In this document: piece by piece, positions 27,701 to 37,285 of the stretch
How the letters are laid out: each line of letters opens with the position of its first letter
Position numbering within the stretch: position 1 is the first letter of the stretch
Origin: Edolisoma coerulescens
Taxonomy: Eukaryota; Chordata; Aves; Passeriformes; Campephagidae
Direction: 5' to 3'
Length of the DNA: 64,000 nucleotides
Assembly: GCA_013397115.1 (NCBI GenBank)
Contig: VWZW01007303.1
Location: forward strand, 1,357,279-1,421,278
Program-made: the position numbers and the translations under genes
Notes under the pieces: model-generated
Told to the model about the DNA's origin: nothing
Databases searched by the model: none
The model's input: only the letters and a program-made list of their open reading frames with translations

Positions 27701-28211
27701 CTGCTCCGGCTGCGCACTGCGCGGGGACACGCAGCCCCGGCAAAGCCCCTTCCCCTCCCCGACGGGCTGGGCGCGGCAGGGGGAGAGTCTGCGGGTGTCA
27801 TTTACCTCAGCTCAGCTCCTGGATTCCCCAGCCGCTCCCTGCCCCAGGGGGCGGACACTGCTGCGGGCAGGTAGGGAGTGTCCTGCACCGCACGGAGGAT
27901 GCGGGCAGCCCAGCCTGGCTCGCCGAGGGGCAGCAGCCCAGCACGCCCCTGCACCCTTCGAGGGGCCGCTGCCCGCGGCTGTGCCGTGCCCGTTTGTCCC
28001 CCCGGAGCCACCGGCGGGGCGCAGCCTCCTCGCCCGGAGGCGGACCCAGTCTTACTCACCGGCGACTGGCGAAGCCGCTGCCCGGCGAGCCGGAGCTCTG
28101 CTCTGGGTAGTTGTGCTGCAGGGTTGATGCTGGGAATTGATAGAGGAAGCCAGTGCCCAGCGCGCATCCATGCAGGCAGCAGCACCAGGACAAGAAAAGA
28201 GCGAGCTGCAT
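3593..28211 (-). CDS. COL26A1: COL26A1, 5' part only (coding exons 1-2): EMI-domain collagen alpha-1(XXVI)
   Basis: This is the N-terminal part of a secreted extracellular-matrix collagen of the EMU family: signal peptide, EMI domain, then collagen repeats. Two coding exons are visible, 28211-28060 and 3715-3593 on the minus strand. They join in phase: exon 1 leaves CG, exon 2 supplies G, giving Arg51. Together they encode 91 whole residues plus two bases of a codon for residue 92. Visible are a hydrophobic signal peptide (about residues 1-19), a Gly/Ser-rich linker (about 35-50), and the EMI start with motif HWCHYTVTRTVSC at residues 52-64, with Cys54, Cys64, Cys81 and Cys87. NGS at residues 68-70 is a possible N-glycosylation sequon. 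The match to human COL26A1 is from memory but runs through both exons, including the GSGxASRR-HWC junction. The rest of EMI and all collagen repeats lie beyond position 1. The gene is divergent to IFT22. Confidence 0.93.
8977..9048. repeat. (CCAT)n microsatellite followed by (CCCT)n
   Basis: Twelve uninterrupted CCAT units run from 8981 to 9028. A short CCCT-type tract follows to about 9048. It is a simple tetranucleotide repeat in COL26A1 intron 1, likely length-polymorphic. It creates a spurious His-Pro-Ser-Ile open frame on the plus strand. Confidence 0.95.
17385..17443. repeat. Imperfect inverted repeat (GGTTTTTTT...AAAAAAACCCC)
   Basis: A left arm of the form GGGTTTTTTTGGCTGGTTGG (from about 17385) is followed by TTAAAAAAATCCAACC and a right arm ending AAAAAAACCCC. 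The arms pair imperfectly into a hairpin. It is low-complexity DNA inside COL26A1 intron 1. It may be the remnant of a mobile-element tail, but no family is recognised. Confidence 0.5.
18905..18985 (+). repeat. MIR-like (CORE-SINE) fragment
   Basis: The order of short motifs resembles the tRNA-derived MIR SINE: TATTACTATTCCCATTTTAT, a purine-rich stretch, then AACTTGCAAGTCTCAG. The copy is strongly diverged, and the call is from memory of the MIR consensus. Confidence 0.35.
27023..27037. repeat. Short C-run/G-run palindrome
   Basis: A C run followed by TC and then six G (CCCCCC-TC-GGGGGG at 27024-27037) is self-complementary and could form a tight hairpin. It sits about 1 kb inside COL26A1 intron 1, in a local GC-rich patch (about 26980-27130). 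No function is evident. Confidence 0.5.
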
Positions 28212-28830
28212 TTTTGCAAGAACGCGGTTTTCCTACCGCCTCCCCCTTTCCCTCTCACACTGCACGGCAGGCGCGGGGCCACACCGTGCTCCCCCGGCCG
28301 GGGTCACGGCGGGATCCCACGGCACGGAGGTGCCCCCGGGGAGCGGGGAGCACGGGGCAGGGGTGCCAGGGACACAGGGATGGCTGTTCCGGCTCCCAAA
28401 GGGAAGCCCCGTCCCTCGGCAAGCCGAGCCCCGGCGGCGGCGGCTGCTGCCCGCGCAGGGGGTCCGGGGCCAGCGCGGCTCGATGCTCCCAGGGCGCACA
28501 CTCAGCCCCGGATGCCTTTTCAAATTTGGCGAGGTTGGCCCGACTCCGTCAAAGGGGGCGTGGGGCTTCGGCGTTAACCCTTGCCAGACCTCGCGCAGAC
28601 CCCGCTGCGAAGGGGTTCCGTCGGGGCAGGCGCCCGGCCCGGGACAGAAGAGCCGCGGTCCCGCAGGGCACGGAACGCGCCGGGCTGCGCCTTGTCCCGG
28701 GCACAGCTGGCAGCACCCCGCGGGCAGGGAGCGCCCGGGGAGCCCCAGTCCCCACCCGAAACCAAGGCATCGCCCACACCCAGCAGAAGTCCATGTGTCT
28801 CCCCGATTAACCGAGAGCCAGGTAGAAGGG
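27640..28830 (-). promoter_or_regulatory. COL26A1: CpG island at the COL26A1 5' end
   Basis: GC content and CpG density rise sharply over this stretch compared with the AT-rich flanks. The island covers COL26A1 exon 1, the start of intron 1 and about 600 bp upstream of the ATG. No TATA box is visible on the minus strand just upstream of 28211, in keeping with a dispersed CpG-type promoter. The transcription start and any non-coding upstream exon cannot be fixed by eye. Boundaries are approximate. Confidence 0.75.
28060..28211 (-). CDS. COL26A1: COL26A1 coding exon 1 (signal peptide and N-terminus)
   Basis: The start ATG is at 28211-28209, with A at -3. An in-frame TAG lies seven codons upstream (28235-28233), so this is the first possible in-frame start. 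The exon encodes 50 residues plus two bases. It begins MQLALFLSWCCC, a Cys-rich hydrophobic signal sequence, with likely cleavage near the ALG-TGFLY boundary (residues 17-21). It ends at a strong donor, CCG|GTGAGTAAG (intron from 28059). If the frame ran past the donor it would stop at once (CGG then TGA). This explains why the exon is invisible to long-ORF searches. The longer overlapping open frames in this GC-rich region are chance. Confidence 0.93.
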
Positions 28831-29014
28831 AACCCCCCGCTCAGCGGTGCAGCCCAAATACCCAAAAGCTGGTGCCTGCTGCCACGTTCACAGATAACTT
28901 CTCCTGCAGAAGTTACACAGATAAAGTAGGAAATAAATAATTTTTAAGACACTTCATTCACAAGGTAAGCAGTGAGAAAGTGATCTCTGCTTCACCATGT
29001 GCATCTTGCTCATT

Positions 29015-29127
29015 CTGGCATGACTCAGATGGGGACAATGGTTTAGTGGTGAACATGACAGTGTGAGGTTGACTGTTGGACTCAGTGATCTTAGAGATCT
29101 TTTCCAACCTTCATGATTCTATGATTC
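29015..29127 (+). mobile_element. CR1 LINE 3' end (5'-truncated)
   Basis: The stretch contains GTTGGACTCAGTGATCTTAG, AGATCTTTTCCAACCTTCA, and ends TGATTCTATGATT. This is the characteristic 3' untranslated end of avian-type CR1 retroposons, with its short terminal repeat. It is a non-autonomous, 5'-truncated copy in sense orientation on the plus strand, just upstream of the COL26A1 CpG island. The 5' boundary is unclear. Confidence 0.85.
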
Positions 29128-30954
29128 ACACACAAGCACTCCCTTTGCCATCACTTTGCACAGATTCCCTTGGTTTATCACCCAGGATGGCCCAGGATGA
29201 GCTTGAAGAATTGCAGAGTCAACCCCAGGTGGGAGGAACATTTTTGCAGTTGCAGAAGGATGTGGGTGTTTTGCAATGGCAGCACCCCAGGAAGGAAAGC
29301 AGCAGCAAGCCTCCCTCTCTGTCCAGCAGGTGAGTCTGTGTTTAAAACCCTTGTACATCCCCCATTTGGCAACAGTGTCACAACCCCATTTGCTGACTCA
29401 GTGTCCCCTCGCCAGCTCCAGAGGAACCTGGGCTGTTGCAGCTCACTGACTGGGCAAGCAACTTCTCTGCATCAAACACCTCAAGGAGGGATTTAATTTT
29501 TAAGATGACACAACTGTCTTTCTAAGTTTTTTACCCCCAGATCCTGCAAGCTCACAACACCCCCTCTGCACCTTCACTGTTTGTGCAGTCAGCCAAAGAC
29601 AACCCTGATGTACCACTGAAAGCAGGTCTCTTGTGGGGGTATTCTAGGGGCCCAGGGCCTCCCTGTGGGGCTCTGCAAAGGGAGACACCCTCCTCCCTCG
29701 AGGGCAATACAATTCCTGCAAGATGCTGCAGCTGAAAAATATTACCTGCAAGACACTGGGAAAACCCAGTATCTTGTATCTGGCATTTGCCCCCAGCCAC
29801 AGGTGAGCACCTACCCCTTCCCCCACAGTGCCCACCTCCAGAGCCTGCACACAGAGATAAATAGCCCCTGGCTGGAGCCTGTAACCAGACAAGTTTAGAC
29901 TGCAAATGAGGCACCAGGTTTTTAAACAGCCGCTGTCATTAATCACTGGAGCAAATCACACAAGGAGGCAGAGGTGCAGTTTGCACTGCAGCTCAGCACA
30001 GCCTCCCCGGGCTGCCCTGCAGCTGCCCCTGGCTGTCCCAGACCCAGAGCTGGGGCAGGCAATGGAGATGCACTCTCTGAGCCCAAAGGGACCTGAAAGT
30101 TCTGTTCCAGCAGCACTGGACTGCCAAGCCCGCTCACAACCAGACACTATTTATTTACAAAAAATCCTCAGTGCCTGAAGCCAGGCCATAACAGGGCCCT
30201 CTGCCCCCAGCCCTGGTTCAGGGCAGCCTGAGCACTCTTCCCTTTAGACTCCCCTCACCTCCAGCAAGGGGAACATTTTTCCCTTCCCTTCTCTCACCCC
30301 CAAGAAAGCACATAGCTCCCAGAAACTCACCCTGGGATGTTCAGCCTTTCAGCCATGCTGCTCAGTCAGTCCTCAGGAAACCCCTGCTCAAGGCCTGACA
30401 GGGCAACAAAAGAAGAGACTTACTCTCTGCTCTGCCCTTTCAGCTGGACTACAAACCACTCCAAATTCAGCCTTCTCCTAGAAAAGGAGTCAGGAAGAGC
30501 AAAACACTGAGCAGTTCTCTGAGACCCCCTCCCCTTCAATCTGGGTGCTCATCCTCAACTCCGTGCACACAGACAAAGTGGGTGCAGCTGGACCTCCACC
30601 CCAGCAGTTCATTGCAGCACCAGACTGGGTGTTGAGGGCAGGGTTCAGTCTTTTGTCCCAAACACACCTCCCTCTTCTGACAGGCTCAGATAGATCATTT
30701 ATCAATATTTAACAACACTGAACAGCACTAGTGGCTTTCTGACCCGTTCTCCTGGCCTGGGTTACACCCTTCGGAAGCTCTTCGTAGTCTTCAAGTCTTA
30801 ACTTCCCAAAAGCATTTTATTTTCAACTGCATGGAAAATTTGCTGCTTCAGCCTTCACTGATTTTGCAAGACCCTAGGAGATATTAAACACAGGTGATTA
30901 GACAAGACATGATTCTGGCAAATTATTAGAGACATCTGTAGGAAGCTAATGGTC

Positions 30955-31095
30955 TTCCTATTTCATGAACTGAGAGAGTGGAGACCAGAGGTCAAATGAC
31001 TTTGCTCAAGACTGCAAAGAGCCAGAGGCAGAGGCAGAGCCAGAAACAGGGCTCAGATCTCCAGACTCCCATTACTTCTGCCCTGTCCCTAATGC
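30955..31095 (+). repeat. MIR-like (CORE-SINE) fragment
   Basis: The succession CTATTTCATGAACTGAGAGA, then GACTTTGCTCAAGACTGCAA, then GGCAGAGCCAGAAACAGGGC, then CTCCAGACTCCC follows the MIR consensus order (fraction of bases checked by eye only). The copy is old and diverged, in sense orientation. Confidence 0.55.
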
Positions 31096-33429
31096 ACACT
31101 TGCTTCTACTCTGTATGGCTGATTTAAAATGAAAATGAAGAATTGACTTCCAAGCTGTTTCTGGAAAGAGAGAAGAAAGGGTGATATTGTCTACTGTAAG
31201 GGGAGAATTAAAGATGACATTTCATTTTAGTCCTTTGGATACGCGTAATATAATCAAACACAATAGCAGTAATAAATGAATATTTTTTCTCCCCACGGTG
31301 CTTACGAGTGCAACATATTCTAACAATTTCTCAAAACTATGTTGATAAATTGGAAACACAGTGATGGAGGTAACAAAGACAGCCAACAAAAACATAATCC
31401 CTTCAATTTATCAGAGGGACTGGCTTTGAGAAGAAAACCCTTGAAATGTGAACAGTCCTATTCTTATAAACCAGACGTAATATATTTAAAATAGAAAGCT
31501 ACACTTTGTATGCCTGTGCATAAGCATATTAATTAAAGATCTGCCCAGGCAAGCAGGGCTAAATAAATTATTTGGATGCATTTCACCAATTCATTTCAAG
31601 ATGAAAGAGGCAGATGCACACTGGAAAGCCATGACGGAGGGCAGCACTGGGGAAAATAAGTTAAGAGGTAAGGAGCAGGTTTTCATTTACCAACCCTATG
31701 AACTTTGCTGTCATAAAAAAGAAATCCTTGGAGGGCTGTCCTTCCGCACTCTGCTCACCTGCTAAGCAAATGCCAGCCTTACACTGTCATGTCAGAAGAA
31801 TAATCCATTGGACATGGATCGTGCGGGCACATGGAATATGTTTCAGCTTCACAGTCCATTGGGCAAACCTGAGACAAAGACATCAGAAACTGTTCTGAGA
31901 AAATATCTGTAATTTCTTTAACCATACACACCCTGCATGCAAGCCAACCAATAAATGAAGTGGTGGAAAATGCAGACAATAAAAGGAATAATCTAAGTTT
32001 AGTCTGATTTTTGTTCAGTTGAAAGGGAAAAACTTGAATGATACAGCAAAAGAGGGATCTGTGGCACAAAAAGGTAGAAAAGCACTGTCGTACCTGTAAG
32101 CAGACTGGAGCGCCACAACTGAAATGCCATCTCAACTCTTCAGCACCACTTAGAGTATTACAAAAGTCAGTAATTAGCTGGAAAAAAAGAGTCACAATCT
32201 TGTTAGAATCATGGCAAACAAATTCTGAAAGGCCAATCCCCAGGATTTTTTGAGTGCACTTTTCATCTGGATCCTAAGAAGAGACCAAAGGAGAAGCAGC
32301 TTTGTTCTGGTTGACAAAACCTTGAGGAGCTTTAGAATTATGAAGTGTCCTTTTGAAGCTAGAATGAAGTCATTGATAAGATCATCTAAACCCAAAAATA
32401 ATTTAGATAAACCCCTTTTAGCTTCCCCAAACGCCTAGATCATTGTGATATACAAAGCATTCAAGAAACCTTGGAAAATTGAAAGAGATGCATAAGAGGT
32501 TAGTAACAGTAAGAGTTCAAGACCTCTATTATAAATTAAATTATAAGATTACTAAGGTTATTGTAACACGTCTATTACTGGGGAGTCAAACCAAACCTGA
32601 GCCAGACTGAAAATTTTATGGGACTGTGGAGGTTTTTCTTTTAAGCTAGTAGATAGCTATTGTGTGACACTTCTTGCATTTGATCAGGAATAAATAAATC
32701 ACAATTCAAAACAGAATAGAATTGAAAGAAGTCTCACACAAGCAGTTTAGCATACAGCAAACATGATAGACACTGTTATTGTGTGAAGAATGACAAATTA
32801 TTCAGAAGTCATGAATGGCAAAATTCATTGACCATAGATGAGAATTTTGCCTGAGTGAAGCACTTGTGTGGGTATTATAAAGTAATACAGGGGATAAAAT
32901 AACTCAGATTGAAGCATAATTCAGCAGATGGAAAATGTGATGACTCAACTGATCAGCAAGACAATGCCTATGTCCAGTGGAATTATACATACTCTGAGCA
33001 TTATTGTGTCCTGGGAAAAATGATTTATGTCACCTTTGATGTCAGGCACTGATCTGCACAGGCACAGGGAGTTTGTGGACACACCCTTGATCCATCAGAA
33101 TCATCAAGAATGCAGCAGAGCAGGGGTGCACACAGGTGTGATACAGACAGTGCAGAAATAGCACCAAGGCTATTGCACTCAGACCTGCCAGAGCAGAAAC
33201 GCATTCAGAAGTAGCCAGGAAGGACTGTAAGAGTTACCTAATCCTTCTGATTAGGCAAGATCTGTTATACATAGATTATTGTTGGCACAAATTCTTCTGC
33301 CTGTTCTGAAGGATCTCAAGATAGAAAGTCTCCGTGGTCATCTGAAAACATATTTTAGTGTTTGTGCTCTGTTCTTGTAGTTTTTCTTAGCATTCAACCT
33401 CATTCTGGTTTACTGCAATTTAAGCTCTT

Positions 33430-34076
33430 AATGGCTCACTTTTTTCATTATGTAAAAAACTATTCCTCCTCTCTTTGAAGAGACTTTTAATTCCTCAACA
33501 CACTTTAAAAAATGTTTTAATAACACTCCTTGTCTTCTAGAAGCAAAACAACGGCAGTTTCTTCAGGTCATGTTAGATAGTTCTGCTTCTTTTTGGTACT
33601 TTACTCTAGATTTTCCAACTGGTCTACATCTATTTTACGGTATCCATGACCTGTATTTCTGTGGAATACCACTGCCCTGCTGAGGATTTGCCTTTTTGAC
33701 ATCTGTACATCACTGTTAATCCATGTTTAGTTTGGGATTCTCTACCTTTTCCACAGGACTGCTAGCCTGACATTCCCTCATCCTGTACTTCCTAGTAAAA
33801 ATTATTCCTGCCAAAGCATAGTGCCCTGCAGTTGTCCTTAATGAGTTTCATCTAATTTTATTCAGATTATATCACCAATTTGTCAAGATCACTTGAAATT
33901 TTAATCCTGCCTTCCAGTACTCTTGCATTCAGTTCCAGCTTTGCCTCATCCACAGATTTAATAAGTATGCTCTCTCTTCCATCGCTGAGGTCACTAAAGA
34001 AAACATTGGGAGGTCTGTCTCCATGTCTGTATCCCCAAACCATGTTCCTGTTCATTAACTGTTCATTAAACATCAT
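33430..34076 (-). mobile_element. Decayed CR1/L3-type LINE fragment with reverse-transcriptase remnant
   Basis: On the minus strand, 34076-33867 stays open and reads like the segment of CR1/L3 ORF2 around the reverse-transcriptase active site and just after it. SDLSDGRESILIKSVDEAKL occupies the place where family members have NDLD-G-ES-L-KFADDTKL, followed by LEGRIKISSDLDKL. The catalytic FADD box is degraded (SVDE), so the copy is dead. Plus-strand text at about 33470-33670 (for example ATTTTCCAACTGGTCTACAT) matches, in the right order, what I recall as the antisense of the more downstream part of the same element. The boundaries are estimates. Confidence 0.65.
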
Positions 34077-35439
34077 TCAGTCACTGAGAGCTGCCTGCTT
34101 GCTTAATGCTGCACAGGACATAAACATTGATATTATAAATTCTCCAGACCGCAGAGAATCTTGAACTTCTACAACAAAACAAAGCACTTTGTAACATGCA
34201 GTGGAGCAGCTACCAGAGACCAGGCTGCAGTTTTTATTGGAGTCACTGACTATAGGATATCCAGATTTGGTGGTTTCTGAATGCTTAGCTGATTTGAAAA
34301 CCTGTCCTGAGTCATGGACTCTCTGACTCTCAGAGAAAGAAGGACTTTCATGACCAAAGAATGTCTCCGTTTTGTACTCTGGCCCTGAAATCCTCCTACT
34401 TCTCTTCATTTCCCCATGGACTCAGGTTGCTTGACTTCAGGAACCCAATATGAGTGGGAGTCTGAATTCCCCTTCTGTATTGTGCAAGTCACATAAGAGA
34501 GAGTGGGCTCACTCCCTTCCTCACAAAATACACAAATAAATGCACACAAAACAGATAAGAAAGGAGTTATGGAAATAATCACCCTCATCCCAGCTCCTGC
34601 ACACCTGAGGTGCTGCCACCTGCCCTGTGGAACCAAGGAGAACAACTGGTGGGGATGCAAGTGGAGATACTAGTGTCCCCTTTCATCTACCCAGAAAATC
34701 TGAATGTTCTAGCCATATTTTTACAGCTTTTATTGATTTTTTTTTTTAAAAAATCTCCTAGGAACTTTCTCCGTGGGCCAGGACGATGAGGCCTAACCAC
34801 AACAGTCTGCTTTTCTTAGCTGGCTTTCACAGGGCCCCTAGAAGTTGGCTTTGGTCCTTCAAAAATTTGTGGGCTGCAAGCTGAAAATTGCTGCACTTTG
34901 TATATGGACCACCATGTCCACAGCAGGATCCTGCCCAGCTAAGAGCTGAAATTGCCTCCAGTATTTTCACTTTAGATGTCTGCAGTTAAGGTGGATTAAC
35001 AGCAGCCATGTGCTTTCTCCCTCTTCTCTCCCCTGCCTTTTTCCACAAGCTCCTTACCTGTCAGCCCTCTGTCTTCACACTGCAAACTTTTTCTCAGTCA
35101 GTGCCACCCTGCACCATGCATGCCCATGGACGTACCACACAGGCTGCAGGACCTTCCTTTTCCTCCCTGCTGCAGGTGTTTCCCAGAGCCTGCTCCAGCA
35201 TGGCTTCCACTGCCTGTGTGTTACTGACCAACAGCCACAATCCCACTGTCACTCTCCTATTTTCCTTACAGTTCTATCTTCACCTTATCCTGTACATCCA
35301 GATTAACAGGACCCCTCTGATAACTGACATAACATATTTATTGGAGCATTCACATGAACCTCTCCCTTCTCTGTCTTCATTCTTTTCCCAAGATCCTATT
35401 TTTCAATTTAACTCTTCTTGTTTTCATAGACTTTGTCTG

Positions 35440-35745
35440 TTTCAATGTGATTAATCTCCTTCATTATTGTAAAATCATTTAAAATCACTGCAAGATCTCT
35501 CTTTAAACAAGGTAATACCAAAGCTCTTCAGTCTGGCTTTATAACTCAGAGCTGAAAGGCACAGTATTACTGTCATTTTTCCTGCTTTATCCCTTAATCA
35601 TATCCTCCTTAGGTAGAGTGAGCAGTACTGAAAAGAGCACTCTCAACAAGAACTCACCAGTGGTTTAGGTAATAACAATAACACCTTTTTGATATATATT
35701 CTGTTCTCACTGTAATGCAGCCCAACATCCTGTTCAGTTGTTGGG
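35440..35745 (-). mobile_element. Second CR1/L3-like LINE fragment (diverged)
   Basis: The plus strand has phrases typical of antisense CR1/L3 3' regions. Examples are AAAGCTCTTCAGTCTGGCTT, CTCACCAGTGGTTTAGGTAA and AATGCAGCCCAACATCCTGT. This suggests another old minus-strand copy about 1.4 kb from the reverse-transcriptase remnant, possibly from the same original insertion or a related one. No open frame survives. Confidence 0.4.
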
Positions 35746-36483
35746 GTCTTTTTTTTTCTACAGCTGTGTGTTAGGCTGGGAGCTCTGGGGATTATTTAAA
35801 GAGAATATTTTCCAGATTTATCAATTTACCTTTATGAACATTTTGGTCTCCTCATTCTAAGGGGAGCAATCGTACAAGCAAACACCAGCACTGTTCAGTG
35901 GCACTGTCTTGTTCTTTAGCTGGCTCTCTACCCAATCTCCTCTCTTGAACCTGACAGATCCCTCCATAGAAGCAATAAAAAGGCAGCTAAGGTGCTAAAT
36001 ACGAAAGATTGCAGGCATTAAAGGATAAAGTCACTGCAAAGCAATAGGTTCCAAGTATTTCTTGGCTAAGCACATGTACACTAATGCTGGCTTAGGTGTT
36101 CACAGAATACTCCATTGTCAGCAATGGATTCCACACCTAATGGGCTTGGTTTCCAAAATCCATCCCTCTTCCAGGGCCTCGCTTTTTAAATGACCCAAGC
36201 TGGAGCTACTAAATTGTACTTTACAGATATCCAGCTCCACGCACAGAACTCAAATCTCTTTTACCACAAGAAATGCCCTTCATCTCTCTGTTTTCTCTTC
36301 TGCCTAAGGGAGATCAATCTCTCTACAGATGCAAAACCAATCCCCAAATAATCCTCTGGGATTACGCTGGCTCACAGGCCCTCATGCCACAGGGTCTCAG
36401 GCAGGAAGGATACATGGACTGTCAGTCTACATCCAGAAAAAATCTGGTTGAACTCCCTGACCTACCAGAGCCATCAGGAAATC

Positions 36484-36560
36484 TCTCAGTGCCTCCCTTT
36501 GTAACACAGGGTTCAGTGCTCTGTTATGTATCATGGCTATTGTAAGGATAATAGGAATGG
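36484..36560 (-). repeat. MIR-like (CORE-SINE) fragment, antisense
   Basis: CTCAGTGCCTCCCTTTGTAA, followed by CATGGCTATTGTAAGGATAA, resembles the antisense of the MIR 3' part. It overlaps the 3' end of the 253-codon minus-strand open frame. This argues that part of that frame is repeat-derived rather than a gene. Confidence 0.4.
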
Positions 36561-37285
36561 AATAAAAATGACATGGTATAAATAGTAACAACAATGAAAG
36601 AAGAGAAAAATAAAAGAAGCAAGATGAGATGTAATCTAAAGAGAGATATAAATTGTTCTTTGGCAGAAAGGAAATTATCAAGTCTGCAAGATACTATGAA
36701 ATGCTTAAACTGATTGTTGCCCAAAAAAAGAAGTAAAAGCCTTTGACCAGACGAAGGAGATTTTTGGTATGTGATGGAATGGTAGGACAAGACTATCAGC
36801 AGTGCTGTGTCCTGGAAAGAAGTGGCTCCCAGCATTTTTTGGCTCAATTCTGAGTATTTAACTCTCAGATTGTTGTGAGAAACCCAGTGCAGTGCCCCAA
36901 TGTAGGGTGATGCCCTGTTCTGCATTGAAAACAGGTGTTCAGCTGGCTGCATTCTAGTGGAGCACAAGAGATTTGTCCCAGATTTTCTGGACATGATCTC
37001 TAGGTAATACTCGCCTTTTTTTTCAAATGTTTCAGTAAAAGCAGATAATTGTTCACGTACTGAGCCTTCCCTGAATGGACTGACAATAGATTTACAGAGC
37101 TGAGCAGTAGGTTGGGCAGAGGGGGATCCTGGCCAGCGTATGTGGGAGGTGAGTGAATTTTGGTGCTGCAGTTCTGGAGCGTTTCTGGGAACAACCACGG
37201 TTGGGACCAGGACACTCCAGCTGCAACCTACAGAGGTGCAGTCCCTGGCTGGGGATGAGGAGAACAGCCTTGATAACCCAACCAC
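36524..37285 (-). other. Unexplained 253-codon open reading frame
   Basis: A minus-strand ATG-initiated frame stays open for 253 codons in AT-rich, non-CpG DNA, between the two genes. The predicted product begins MVGLSRLFSSSPARD, has no recognisable domain, and ends in a hydrophobic stretch (about residues 215-245) that comes from a purine-rich tract on the plus strand. No promoter, splice structure or poly(A) signal is tied to it, and its 3' end overlaps MIR-like sequence. Most likely it is chance or old repeat sequence; a young retrocopy or lineage-specific gene cannot be excluded. Confidence 0.2.

Larger units (their letters stand above)
3716..28059 (-). other. COL26A1: COL26A1 intron 1 (about 24.3 kb)
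   Basis: This is bounded by the GTGAGTAAG donor at 28059 and the CTGCAG acceptor at 3716. No nested gene was recognised on either strand; its open frames (up to 200 codons, at 13043-13645) have no recognisable domains. It contains a (CCAT)n microsatellite near 9.0 kb, a short hairpin-forming tract near 17.4 kb and a MIR-like fragment near 18.9 kb. Long first introns often hold enhancers, but none can be pointed to here. Confidence 0.85.

Noticed and set aside
27795..28940. Several long open frames on both strands in the first CpG island (up to 310 codons on the plus strand).
   Set aside because: They come from GC-rich sequence with few stop codons, overlap each other in most frames, show no domain, and are explained by the COL26A1 exon 1 region read in other frames.
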